Source: Whitmania pigra (Eukaryota > Annelida > Clitellata > Hirudinida > Haemopidae). Taken from it: DNA of 64,000 nucleotides. Shown here piece by piece: positions 40,946 to 56,515 of this stretch. Made by a program: the position numbers and the translations under genes. Within the stretch, counting starts at the first letter, position 1; each line of letters starts with the position of its first letter. The notes under the pieces are model-generated. The model was not told the DNA's origin. It saw only the letters and a program-made list of their open reading frames with translations, and searched no databases. The stretch lies in the NCBI GenBank assembly GCA_021613335.1, contig JAJTWR010000299.1, positions 3,693,501 to 3,757,500 on the forward strand, in the 5' to 3' direction.

Positions 40946-41814
40946 ACATCTGCCCCCTTATGTTCAATGTATGCAATAAGTGTCCTTGGTAATTTATTGA
41001 TTTGTAAATCTTTCTTTTAAGTGGAAATTGTTATTCAAAATTGCTGTTTGACTTTAAATTGGACAAACGGTGATTCAGAAAAATATGTTAGAAACAGTTT
41101 GAATTATACTTTTGTATAATGTATGAGTTACAAGAATTTTTAAACAAATTATTTCTGGTCATTAGTGTGCTTGGCTTCGTTATAAGCCTGAATTGGCGTT
41201 ATGGAAATACATGGTTAAGGAGAGACAGGTTCTGGAGGGTGCGAGACTTACGAGCTCAATCGTCGAATTTATTTTTCTGAGGCAGCTTTAGAGACTATTT
41301 TGAAGGAAAACTTACTACACGTATGCAAAAAACATTTAATCCCGCTTAAAAATATTTTTGGATTTGTAGTCTAATCAGGAGTAGGGGTCGAACCAAGAAG
41401 TAAATGATTAGGTAAGGCTAATATGCTTTAACATTAATTGAACAATTTTTTGTAATGCGAGATTAAATCCATATCGGAATCCCAGGTTTCAGTTTTTTCA
41501 TTTTGGGGGGGAAACGAAATTGTTGTGTACGTATAGAACGATAAATTGCTCATAGATTTGAAATCGAAATCAGGTTCATGCACATGATTTCATCTTAAAA
41601 TCAGGTAGAGGTATTTCAAAAAATGTCAAAATCAAATCACTTTGTAATTGTAACTTCATTTATATAGCGCCATATGCATAGCGTCAGAGGCGCTCCTTGT
41701 AACCATTTAAACAGCGCTCCTTCCCAAGGGCGCTGGCGGCAGTGCAGGCTGGATTTCGAACACGACACATTTGCACGCCGGCCAAAAAGCGCACAAACTT
41801 TTTCAACACTTTTG

Positions 41815-42084
41815 TCAATTTTCAAAGCCTTTATTAACTTCTAAAAGCCAAAGTTTTTGAAACATCAGATCATATAGTCTTTTCCTTCTTGATGTTTCAA
41901 TAAATCCTGCCGAACTAAGTAAGATGATGGCAGCGTTGTATAGCGCACAAATATTTTTGACTAGGCTTGATTCAAGTTCTGCTTTCTCAACATCTCTCGT
42001 GGCTACCAGGTGGAGAGTGTGACATACACATCTTTCGTGCCATAGCAACTGAATTAGCACAGTGGCATCATTGTCATTGTCCAA
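41815..42084 (-). pseudogene. hAT transposase fragment
   Basis: The frame contains CVCHTLHLVATRDVEKAE, like the RCxAHxLNLV segment of hAT transposases, followed by short helices. It is truncated at both sides and has no recognised element ends. Confidence 0.6.
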
Positions 42085-42305
42085 TCCTCTATTCAGAATT
42101 TAATCGATATCATAATAACTTATTTCGCCAAGAAAAATGTTCCACCAAGCACAGACAACATTTCATCAACCGAGTCGTCAAACCTTGGAACTCTCTACCC
42201 CTCGACATAATTAAATCCTCAACATTATCTCGCTTTAGATCCTGCCTTTCACTCATTGACCTCAATAATCATCTCCTAATTAAGCGATCATTTAACCTTA
42301 CAAAT
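42075..42305 (+). pseudogene. LINE C-terminal end
   Basis: The plus strand reads HFINRVVKPWNSLPLDIIKS and SRFRSCLSLID, the usual C-terminus of CR1/Jockey-group LINE polyproteins, ending at a stop codon. It is 5'-truncated and partly overlaps the hAT fragment on the other strand. Confidence 0.7.
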
Positions 42306-42310
42306 TAATT

Positions 42311-44704
42311 ATTGTTATCGTTGCACTGTTTTCGCGAACACCTGTAACCATTGCACAGATTTGCGTAAGAGGTCATAGGTGACCCTGCAATTTGTTTTCA
42401 CAAATATATTAATATTAATAATGTTAAATACAAAATATTTAGTTAATAAAAGTAGCCATTATGCAAATATTTAATTAATTAATAATAAAACGATTAATAA
42501 TAACATTATTACAGTCGAATGCGATCATATTGCCGGCTTAGGGTTTTGCCAAAAAGGGCGAGATAACCGGCTGTATATTAACATTTGCTTGAAATTTCTT
42601 TATGTACATAATGTGCTTATTGTAAGAGAATGTATACGCACTTGTTTTTGGTGCTTTTGTTTGCGCAACAACAACTGATATGATGTAAGCAGTATGATTT
42701 CATAATTTTTCTCTATTGACCGATTGCCCAGTTTTCTCTTAACACCTGCAGTTCATTTTTAAAACGAAAAAAATAAACAGACTAGCTACACACAGACTCT
42801 TCAAAAAATGTCCATCCTATGTATATCAATGTTTGACCGTCCGTATCTCAGATAAAATAAAGGTATGTTGAATATTAAACATTTCGCATTAAATATTGAC
42901 GTAAAGTTCTTGAATTAAAGAATTGTTGAGAAATATTGCATTTCTGTTGCGCTTAACATCTTCATAATGCATTTCCAAGGTTCAAGAAAATCATATTAAA
43001 ATTTTTAATTAAAAAAACGGCATGCTATAAAATATAATACATGTTAACATTACAAATAATTGGATAATTGAAGTGGTGCAAGATATTATTATTCTGCTGT
43101 CTTATTTTTCAGGAATGAAAGACTCATCATCGCAAAATTGCCCCCGACAAGAAACTTGGGTGTAATTTCAGTAATGGCCGAGGAGTCGTGTGACTGATGT
43201 TTATAAACACACGCAGCCATCTAACAATACTCTAACGACCAATTTAGTCGATAAAAACATAGGAATTTGAGACCGTTGCAAATCAACGTAATAACTCCGA
43301 AATAGCCTTTTAGCTTCATTAGATTGACAAATAAATGGCCATAATTTTATTTATTACCCCATGATTTGGTTCTCTTATAAAATCCACGTCAAGCCACACA
43401 ACAGCCTCCATTTCGATTCTCACCACATTGGGATTGAGTTAAATCGAGAGTGAAATGAAACGATGAAAACGAGGTTGGTTTGTTATATCTTTGTGCGATA
43501 ACACTAGATTTAGAAACAACTGGCTCTTTGCATAAATCCTCGATTAGTCTAAACAATTTAGCTTTTATGAATTTTTCATAAATGTTAGATTATTATTTTA
43601 TACGACTAAATATTTCGTTATTATATAAGAATTAGAATAAGAATTTTAGAAAAATTGGTTCGAGAGAAAATATAAATTCCAGTTTTGAGAACTAATAACT
43701 TCGCTTCTTGCAATCTTGTCAAGCAAATATTTCAAGCTTAAAATGTGATTAATTTACTGAGAAGAAAAGTAATTATTCTGTTCAATGCTCAATGCATTTA
43801 GGCATAAAGATGGACATTTAATTGAACGAAACAGCATTTATTTTGAGATTAATAACGGAATTTTTGAAAGTAAAACCGCTCCAAAACTTTCCAGATTCTG
43901 AGATATCGAAGGAAGTTTCAAATGGAGTACTCGCAACGTCTTGTCGGAACCGCGCAAACCATAATTACTGCGTGTGTCATTAAACCTGGTCGCATTTCAG
44001 CCATTCTTTTCCAGCTCCTCGCGAGGAAAATTTCGATGACAGAAAATTGCAGAAGATTACAAAGAAATTGCTGTCAGTGGCGTCATTCAAAAATTCTGCG
44101 GTTGAGGCTATTATTTGACTGCAATTTTAAAATCAATTCTTCACTGATTCACTGTGCATTTGTCAATTTTCTTGTTTTGCTGCAGCAACAGCTTACTGAC
44201 CAATATTTTAAATTCCATCGTCAAACAGTCTTTTAGAAATATTATATTTGTAAGAATTAGAAATCTGTAAACGTTCTTTTCAGATTTTTTTGCATTCGAA
44301 AGTGCGTGCGTCTCCAGAAGGAGATTTGCACTGCTGTGCTAAACTTCCCTTTGTCAAACGATAATGAGGTGCCGACAAATGCATGCTCTCTAAAGTATCA
44401 ATTGTTTCCGCGACCTTCAAAGAAATAAAAAGAACTGCTTTTCTTTTTACTGTTTCTTCTACAGAAACTGAGCGTGAGATGCTGACTCCAACTTTCGCAC
44501 AATTCTTCTAAATTTAGTCAGTGATTTAAAAAAAAATAAATTATAATTATCAACCACTGAATGTTCAATACATTCCTATGATTTTTTTTTTATAAATTGA
44601 TAAATCTTTAAGAGAAAAATAAATTGAAAACTTATTGCTTCAATCTCGTGTTTCTAGCGGACACAAAACAAGTTCAGTCATAACGAAGAAAAACCGAAGT
44701 ATAT
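42311..44704. other. Gene-free stretch downstream of Dlx and the Rab GEF gene
   Basis: Between two convergent genes. AT-rich; no protein family, repeat pair or RNA gene recognised. Confidence 0.4.
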
Positions 44705-45920
44705 TCAGACCAGGAGTGTGGCATGGTTTTGGAGTTGAGCGGCACCGTACCAGGAAGAAGAGTTTGGGGACATGTTGTGATGTTGATGTGGAACGTAAAT
44801 ATTGTGAGCAGAGTTGTATAAGCAGTGAGGTTCCTGAAGATCAGAGAGTCTGTTGTAATTGTAAACCTCTCTACCGCCAGAGATAACTTGCGACCAACCG
44901 GCGGTAGACGCGTCGTGAGGCTGAATGTTTTTGTAATACAAGAGGCCTTCGCAGTGATTTGTGTAATTCTTTATGACAGGTTGATAGAGTTTCTGAGGGT
45001 ATTTGTTTTGATCCTCGTAAGACCTCTCTGGACTGTCCAAGGTGGGAGTTGTCGAGGGTTTGAGGAGGTCAGTGGACTCGCCACCATCCTCCTTCGTCGA
45101 TTCGTGGTCGGCCCACGAATCTTTTTTCTCTACTTTTTCTGCCGTGCTGCACTGTTGCTTGATCAACTTTTTCACTTTACTCCTTCGATTCTGGAACCAT
45201 ATTTTTACCTGAGCAACAAGCAAACTAGAACTTATGTAGAAATTAATTTCAGCAAAAATTGATTTATTACATTAAGTGAAAGAATGAATAATTGAAATGA
45301 AAATTAACGATTGAAAACAAATGTGTAAAAAGGTTTCCAACCTGAGTCTGAGTGAGACCTAACGAAGCAGCCAACTCCGCCCTCTCCGGAAGTGCTAGAT
45401 ATTGGGTTCTCTGGAATCTTCTGTTGAGTTGCTGCAACTGGAGACTTGAGTAAATGGTTCTTGGTTTCCTCATTTTCTTCTTCCCAGTCACCATGATGTG
45501 CTCATCACTTCTTTGGTTGTGATGCTGAGGAGGCAGATGTTTGCCTTGTTCATAAGGATCTTCAAAGGACAATCAATAATTTTGTTAAGTAGATAACAAG
45601 ATAATTCAGTTTCTTAAAATGAAAACTGTTTTTAAAAATTTCGATCGAAGCCACTCACTTCTGTCTCTGGCCAGACTGACCATCTGAGCAGACATGCAGG
45701 GGTTGTAGCTGGTCTGGTAGTGTTGCCGTGAAGCATATTCGTGGGACGTTAGAGCCTGATGGCACATTGAATCGAAGTGTGGATTGTTGCGGTGGTAATG
45801 CCTGTAAACGTGTGTTCTTTCGAGGAAGGGACTTGGTGGAGTCCTCTGTTCTTCCTGGTACTCCAAATACGAAGATTTGCGGATGTCGCTTACAACCGAC
45901 TGCTCTGTCTGACGCATCAT
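44705..45920 (-). CDS. Dlx: Distal-less/Dlx homeobox transcription factor, three exons
   Basis: Nuclear homeodomain activator of appendage, neural and ectodermal patterning programmes in animals. Exons are 45920-45659, 45559-45342 and 45208-44705, 327 codons plus stop. The homeodomain is at about residues 117-176: [30 protein letters not shown], then across the intron [19 protein letters not shown]. The NRRSKxKK third helix and [22 protein letters not shown] are Dlx diagnostic. The intron falls between homeodomain positions 44 and 45, the classical Dlx position. The flanks are Tyr/His/Ser-rich with SSWY near the C-terminus. The N-terminus starts at the first Met of exon 1, but CATTTCACAG just upstream could be a splice acceptor, so a further 5' exon is possible. 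Head-to-head with the membrane protein gene, 1.1 kb apart. Confidence 0.96.
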
Positions 45921-47024
45921 TTCGAACTGTGAAATGACTTATTCGTTATAATTAGCCTCGCTATTACTTATTTCTCAATTTTGTGGTTAGTAGGTAGTTA
46001 GCCGGATCACCCAGGACTGTAACTTGTTATCAAGGAAAATTACAGCAGGGAAATTAGTAGCTGAACCGAGAAGGAAAAATAGCGAGGTTTGTGTGAATCG
46101 TCTGTCTTCTTTCATCTCATTGGTCTGCATAACTCCGCCCACTTAACGGAATCACAGTATTTTCTCCCGGATGTGATGCTCGTCTTTTCCGCGCAACCAA
46201 TGAGCTTTCATGATTTCCAACTCATTCGTCTGCATTTCGTTCATTCTGCCTTCAAACCTTCCCAAACATTCTTCCATGAATTTGAGCACCAACATTCTAC
46301 TCACTTCTCCACAAACTTTCATTTCATCAACTTCACTTTATTTCCAGCGAGATTTTCAGTTCTGCCTCAAATCACGTGACAATCGGCAGCGGGATCAACT
46401 CCAGCACCACCGGGGTCAAAAGTCAGGACTCCGCTTTGTGAGAGTTTTAATTGGACGTTCATCTATGGAGTTTAAAATTTGTGCCACCTGAGCTTGGTGT
46501 TAACATGGAATGTCCTCTTAGGCCTCATCAATGACATTAAAAGTCATCTCACACATCCCTAAAATGACCTCGTAATCCCTGCCACCTCCGAAATAAATCA
46601 CAGCTCCACTTTTCAAGGCAAACGAACCATTGTTTACACTATTTTTTATTCCACGCTCATGTCGTTTTTATGACATGAATGTTTTTTTTAAAATTTTGTT
46701 TTCTGTTAAATTAAAATCAAATCAAATCAAATTACACTAACAAACCACGCAAGCTTATTTAAACAGAACCCATATTAATAACATAAGATTCTAACAATTT
46801 GAAATTACTTGCATTTATTGAATAAAAGATTTCCGATTGTGTGTTTTTTTTAATAGGATAGAAAATCTTAAATTAATGAAGGATAATTAAGGGCTGTCAT
46901 TGTTGAGCTGCGATTTATTTCCTTTCGAATCAGTCGTGAATGGACTTTGAATATGATGTGGTCATTGAGGCGTGAAAATCATGCTTAAAGGAGGCACAGA
47001 GAAGAGTTGAGTTGAAAGTTTGAA
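45921..47024. other. Shared upstream region between Dlx and the receptor-like gene
   Basis: About 1.1 kb between two divergent starts. No motif assigned with confidence. A short AAATC pentamer run is present near 46715. Confidence 0.4.
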
Positions 47025-52247
<5,223 letters not shown>

Positions 52248-52587
52248 TGTCAATCATGTACAGCTTATCCTTCTGTAGTTTATCGAAGTTTATTTCATAA
52301 ATGAAGAAACGTTTTGAGTAGTATTAAGGAAAATTCATTTAACTGTTTGTGAGCATTTAAATTATTTTTTTGTACTTAAGTTTAATAGAGTTTATTTATT
52401 CACGTTTGAAAAGTTTCTATTAAACAACATTCTAATGCAGGGATGGGCAAACGTTTTGGACCGGGGCCACTTAGAGTTCCCAAAAATGTCCGAGGTCCGG
52501 GTTACAAAATTTGACACTTTCTATAAAATTTTATAAGTGTCAAACAAGACTAAACAGATGCAACCATATAGTGAACATATTAAAATG

Positions 52588-52952
52588 GGCACCCCGTCAT
52601 AACAGCCCGGCGACAAAATAGCCCCCGACAAAGCCCCGTCAAAACAGCCCGGCGTCAAAATAGCGGTAGAATTGGTTCTTTGTGGATTTGTTACATGTCC
52701 ACATGACGTGATGATAAGGTGAGGATAATTTATATTAAATACCAACTTGAAAAGTTCATGTAAAGTGAGGAAGAATCCTAATAATATTTTAGACGATAAA
52801 TCTTCAAACCACTAATTTCGAATTAAATTTGGAACCAGTTATCGGATAATGTATTCAACTCAGAAAACTTTTTTAATTACATTGACGGGGCTGTTTTGAC
52901 GGGGCTATTTTGTCGCCGGGCTATTTTGACGGGGTTGTTTTGACGGGTCACC
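52588..52952. mobile_element. Foldback-like element, copy 2 (365 bp)
   Basis: The ends are GGCACCCCGTC and, inverted, GGTGACCCGTC. The flanks ATTAAAATG (52579-52587) and ATTAACATG (52953-52961) match at 8 of 9 positions. The arms of about 70-85 bp are tandem 14-16 bp GGGCTATTTTGACG-type units. The centre is AT-rich and contains CACTAATTTCGAATTAAATTT, shared with copy 3. Confidence 0.88.
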
Positions 52953-53083
52953 ATTAACATGTAATTATAATAAAAATAAGCTATTGAAATTTACTTTTAT
53001 CCAGCGTTAGTGCGAACTATGCAGCTGAGAACACGCTTTAACAAGTTTTTCAAAATCTGGACTGATTGTACTGGTCGCAACTC

Positions 53084-54159
53084 GGCACCCCGTCATAACA
53101 GCCCGGCGACAGAATAGCCCCGACAAAACAGCCCCGTCAAAATAGCCCGGCGTCAAAATAGCTCAAGACAAAACAGCCCCGACAAAACCGCCCCGACAAA
53201 ACAGCCCCGTCGAAACAGCCCGGCGTCAAAATAGCCCAGGACGGAAAAATCCCATCTAAATGGCCCCGTCAAAATAGCCCCGACAAAATAGCCCGGCGAC
53301 AAAATAGCCCAGGACAAAACAACCCGGCGACAAAATAGCCCCGCGACAAAATAGCCCCGACAAAACAGCCCCGTCAAAACAGCCCTGTCACCAGGGTCGG
53401 ACTGGCTTAAAAAAACCGGCCCGGGAAATTTTATTTAACTCCTAGTTTGATCAACTTAAACTTGAGAAACACTAGAGTCTAAAATTTCTATTCACTATTA
53501 ACTATTATAACAGCTTTTTCATCGTTTCACTAGTCGATGCTAAAACATCAATGATTTCGTTGTTATTGATTCTTGGAAAAGAGTCTTTCTCACAAGACAT
53601 CAGCATGAATGATCGTAGAATTGACTGGTTCAGAAAATTTCTTAATCTGCTCAAAACCTATTTCAATTTTGAAAACGACCTCTCAAAAAGCAACTAGTGA
53701 TGAGGATAATGTCAACACAAATTTGTAAGCCAGATACAAATTTGAATAAGCAAGACTATGCAAATTAAACTTCTGGAGAACAATAATAACAACAAACAAT
53801 ACTCAAAACGGTCAAAGCATTCAATCCACTAATTTCGAATTAAATTTTGATTCAGTTTCACAACATTTTTTAAAAATACTTTGACATGGAGCTATCATGG
53901 GGCTATTTTGACGGGGCTATTTTGTCGCGGGGCTATTTTGTCGCCGGGTTGTTTTGTCCTGGGCTATTTTGTCACCGGGCTATTTTGTCGGGGCTATTTT
54001 GTCTTGGGCTATTTTGACGCCGGGCTGTTTCGACGGGGCTGTTTTGTCGGGGCGGTTTTGTCGGGGCTGTTTTGTCTTGAGCTATTTTGACGCCGGGCTA
54101 TTTTGACGGGGCTGTTTTGTCGGGGCTATTCTGTCGCCGGGCTGTTATGACGGGTCACC
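53084..54159. mobile_element. Foldback-like element, copy 3 (1076 bp)
   Basis: A perfect 9-bp target duplication TCGCAACTC flanks it (53075-53083, 54160-54168). Long inverted arms (about 53084-53393 and 53887-54159) are built of about 17 or more units of 14-16 bp, GGGCTATTTTGTCG and variants. The outer 170 bp or so of the two arms are nearly identical, while the unit number differs between arms. The centre shares a segment with copy 2 and carries a hAT-end-like CAGGGTCGGACTGGC beside the left arm. The open frames in the arms are by-products of the repeat. Confidence 0.92.
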
Positions 54160-54395
54160 TCGCAACTCTCATTATTGAGGTCAAATTTGTCAATTGAGAT
54201 CGACATTTTGATTTGTTGAGGTTCATCGTTAAAAACGTTTGTTCACATACGTATGTGGATCCAAATAAGGTAAACATCTTTCTGGCGAAAGTTTGCAAAT
54301 TTGTGAATTTATTCTTCTGCAGTCCAGAATTGCAACAGTTCTAATTTTTTGAACTGCTCTTTAAGAACAATGTCATTTTGAACAATGTAGGTCAA

Positions 54396-56061
54396 CAGTG
54401 AGTGTAAAAAGATTATAAGCGCCCCTCAATTGTTGCATAACTTCTGAAACCAAATTTGGAAGAGACATGTAAATTTTGATGTCATATACTTGTTCCAAAT
54501 TTGCTTTCGATTGAACAAAAATTGCTTTCAAAATCAATAAAATTTCATATTTAGGCCGTGTAAAAATGTTACAGGCGCTTTGGAAAACACTGAATTCATT
54601 GTTAAATTATCAAATAATTAACTTTTAAATTTTATTAAAACCATATTTTTAGTAATTAATAACATGTCCTTTATTTTCGAAAACTTTTATGCATCTATAT
54701 TTCATTGATTTAATTTTTTGTAGACAATTGTCCCTCAGGCTGTTCCATGCACTTTATTATGGCCTTTTTCAGTTTGTTTTCAAAATATGCCTTTCCACTT
54801 CTAGATACTTCATTAACAACTTTTCCATAAACGTTTTCAATTAGGAACATGCTGGTCAACTCATCACCTTGATTTTCCTTTCCTTGAAAAACATTCTCGT
54901 CAACTTGGAGACATATATGGATGCTTTATTCTGCTGAAATACAAAGTTATTATTAGCAAATGGTAGCAGAAACTTATTTAATGTCTCAACCTAATTGTAA
55001 GATTTTTGACTTACCTTTAAAAATGCCAAAGACTTTGTCCCTTTTGACAAAATTGCTCCCCAGATCATGATGGAACCTCCTCCTTGTTATCTGCCAAAAT
55101 ACGTCTTCTTTTCCATAATTAAGTAGTATCAATAATTTTGGCTGCCATCCTGTTTATCCATATTAAATTTTAACTCTTCAGAAAAAAATTGTTTGGCCGC
55201 CCCCGAGGCCACGAAGACTGCAAAAGAGGAGAAGAAAGAAGAGTCGGAGGATGAAGACGATGGGGACATGGGATTCGGTCTGTTCGACTGAGAATGGATA
55301 GCCGTCTTTGCTTCTCTGGACCATGCTGACCCCAATTTGAAGTCAACAATATTACTGGCCCTTACCATATGCACCTTTCTGTGATCTTCTTTGAGATGCA
55401 GAATCTTCAAACTTATGTCATATTTGAATTTTCTATTGTTATTTAAATAATTGCAGACTGTCTTCTTAAAAACAGCTGGTTTGCATAGGGACTTTCTTTA
55501 GAAGCTTCGCGAAAGAGTTTTCTTCGCATCTTTTGTCAAAGTTTTTGAGGTCTCTCACTGACATATTTTGTTACATAGCCTTGTGAAATCTAGAAACAAC
55601 AACTTCACTTCTATTTAATTGCTTGGCAATCTTTCTATGTAAAAATATTGCTGTTTTGAAGGCCAGAAATTTTCCTTTCTCTTTAGCTGGTAGTCCACTT
55701 CTTCTACCCATGAGAAAAATATTATTTACTAAACTATTGACTAAAAATACCCGTAATATAATTTGGTATTGCATAAATTATAATGTGATTCCTTTTGAGA
55801 GACATGTAAAAGTTTGCTAATAGATATATCGCTAAATATTGCAAAGCGCCTGCAACCTTTTTAAACGTCCTAACTTTTTTTTAGATAGGACAATTTGATG
55901 AATTTACAAGCATCATTTGTTCAATCAATAAGAAATTTGGCACTAAGTATATAAATTTACATTACACTGCACAATAATTTCCAAACTTGGCTTTGCTTAG
56001 TTCAATATTTTAGGAGTTACGCTAAAATTAAGGGGCGCTTGTAACCTTTTTACACGCACTG
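54396..56061 (-). mobile_element. Tc1-like element of a second family, decayed
   Basis: The inverted ends are CAGTGAGTGTAAAAAG and CAGTGCGTGTAAAAAGG, with similarity continuing about 50 bp. TA follows the right end, while the left target TA is mutated to AA. The minus strand starts GRRSGLPAKEKGKFLAFK at about 55710 and later shows FSEELKFNMDKQDGSQNYY, but it is broken. A ribosomal P-protein tail is inserted in it. Confidence 0.82.
55193..55291 (+). pseudogene. C-terminal tail of an acidic ribosomal P protein
   Basis: Thirty-two codons plus TGA encode a charged tail with EEKKEESEDEDDGDMGFGLFD, the universal C-terminus of ribosomal P0/P1/P2 stalk proteins, preceded by LAAPEATKTA. The composition is clearly richer in GC than the surrounding DNA. 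It sits on the opposite strand to, and splits, the Tc1 transposase remnant. There is no poly(A) after the stop and no rest of the gene nearby, so it is a fragment. The P1/P2/P0 parent cannot be told from the tail. Confidence 0.85.
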
Positions 56062-56455
56062 TATTAACTATAATTAATTATTATTGTGAAAATCGCTGTG
56101 TTTGCTTTGAAAATGCCGTTTTAGATTAAACTCTTTAAAAATGGCCACCGTGTCTCGGCATATTAAACACACTGCTCTGCCATTAAAATTGCAAAGAAAT
56201 ATTTCCTTGTTCAATTGTCATTAAACACTCGTGATCAACTTTCCTCCTTTTCTTGGAACTCATTTTGAAGGCAATTCAACACTAATTTCGGAAAAAGTTA
56301 TTTACATAAATTAGCTAAATAAACATGGACGCATTACAATTACATGCGACCGGATACGGCAGTAAACAGCAAAGATTGTATACTGAAATACAAAGTACAG
56401 TGCTAGAAAAATGATAAGACAGTCCCCATTTTCCCAATAACTTAAGCTTAAAAAA

Positions 56456-56515
56456 TGTTTTATTAACGTTCGTTGCATATCTAGATGATTAGGACGGTGG
56501 TCCCGCAGCGGGGTT
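56456..56515 (-). repeat. Short retroposon-like repeat, copy truncated at the hAT border
   Basis: Matches the 11.1-kb repeat from TTTTATTAACG through GCAGCGGGGTTC and stops exactly where the hAT left end CAGAGGCG begins. Confidence 0.7.

Larger units (their letters stand above)
52438..54395. mobile_element. hAT-like remnant interrupted by two foldback elements
   Basis: CAGGGATGGGCAAACG at 52438 is a typical hAT left end. The DNA between and after the two foldback insertions, up to the Tc1 at 54396, reads on the minus strand in scraps resembling hAT transposase helices (LKEQFKKLELLQFW, KFANFRQKDV). No right end or target duplication was found. It is the host of later insertions. Confidence 0.45.

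Noticed and set aside
45728..46491. Plus-strand frames over and upstream of Dlx exon 1
   Set aside because: Antisense to coding or without homology; no signal peptide or domain is convincing.
53153..54090. Repetitive open frames on both strands rich in GLFCRGYF-type repeats
   Set aside because: They are translations of the foldback arms' 14-16 bp units. The same pattern appears in both arms in opposite orientation, so there is no evidence of coding.
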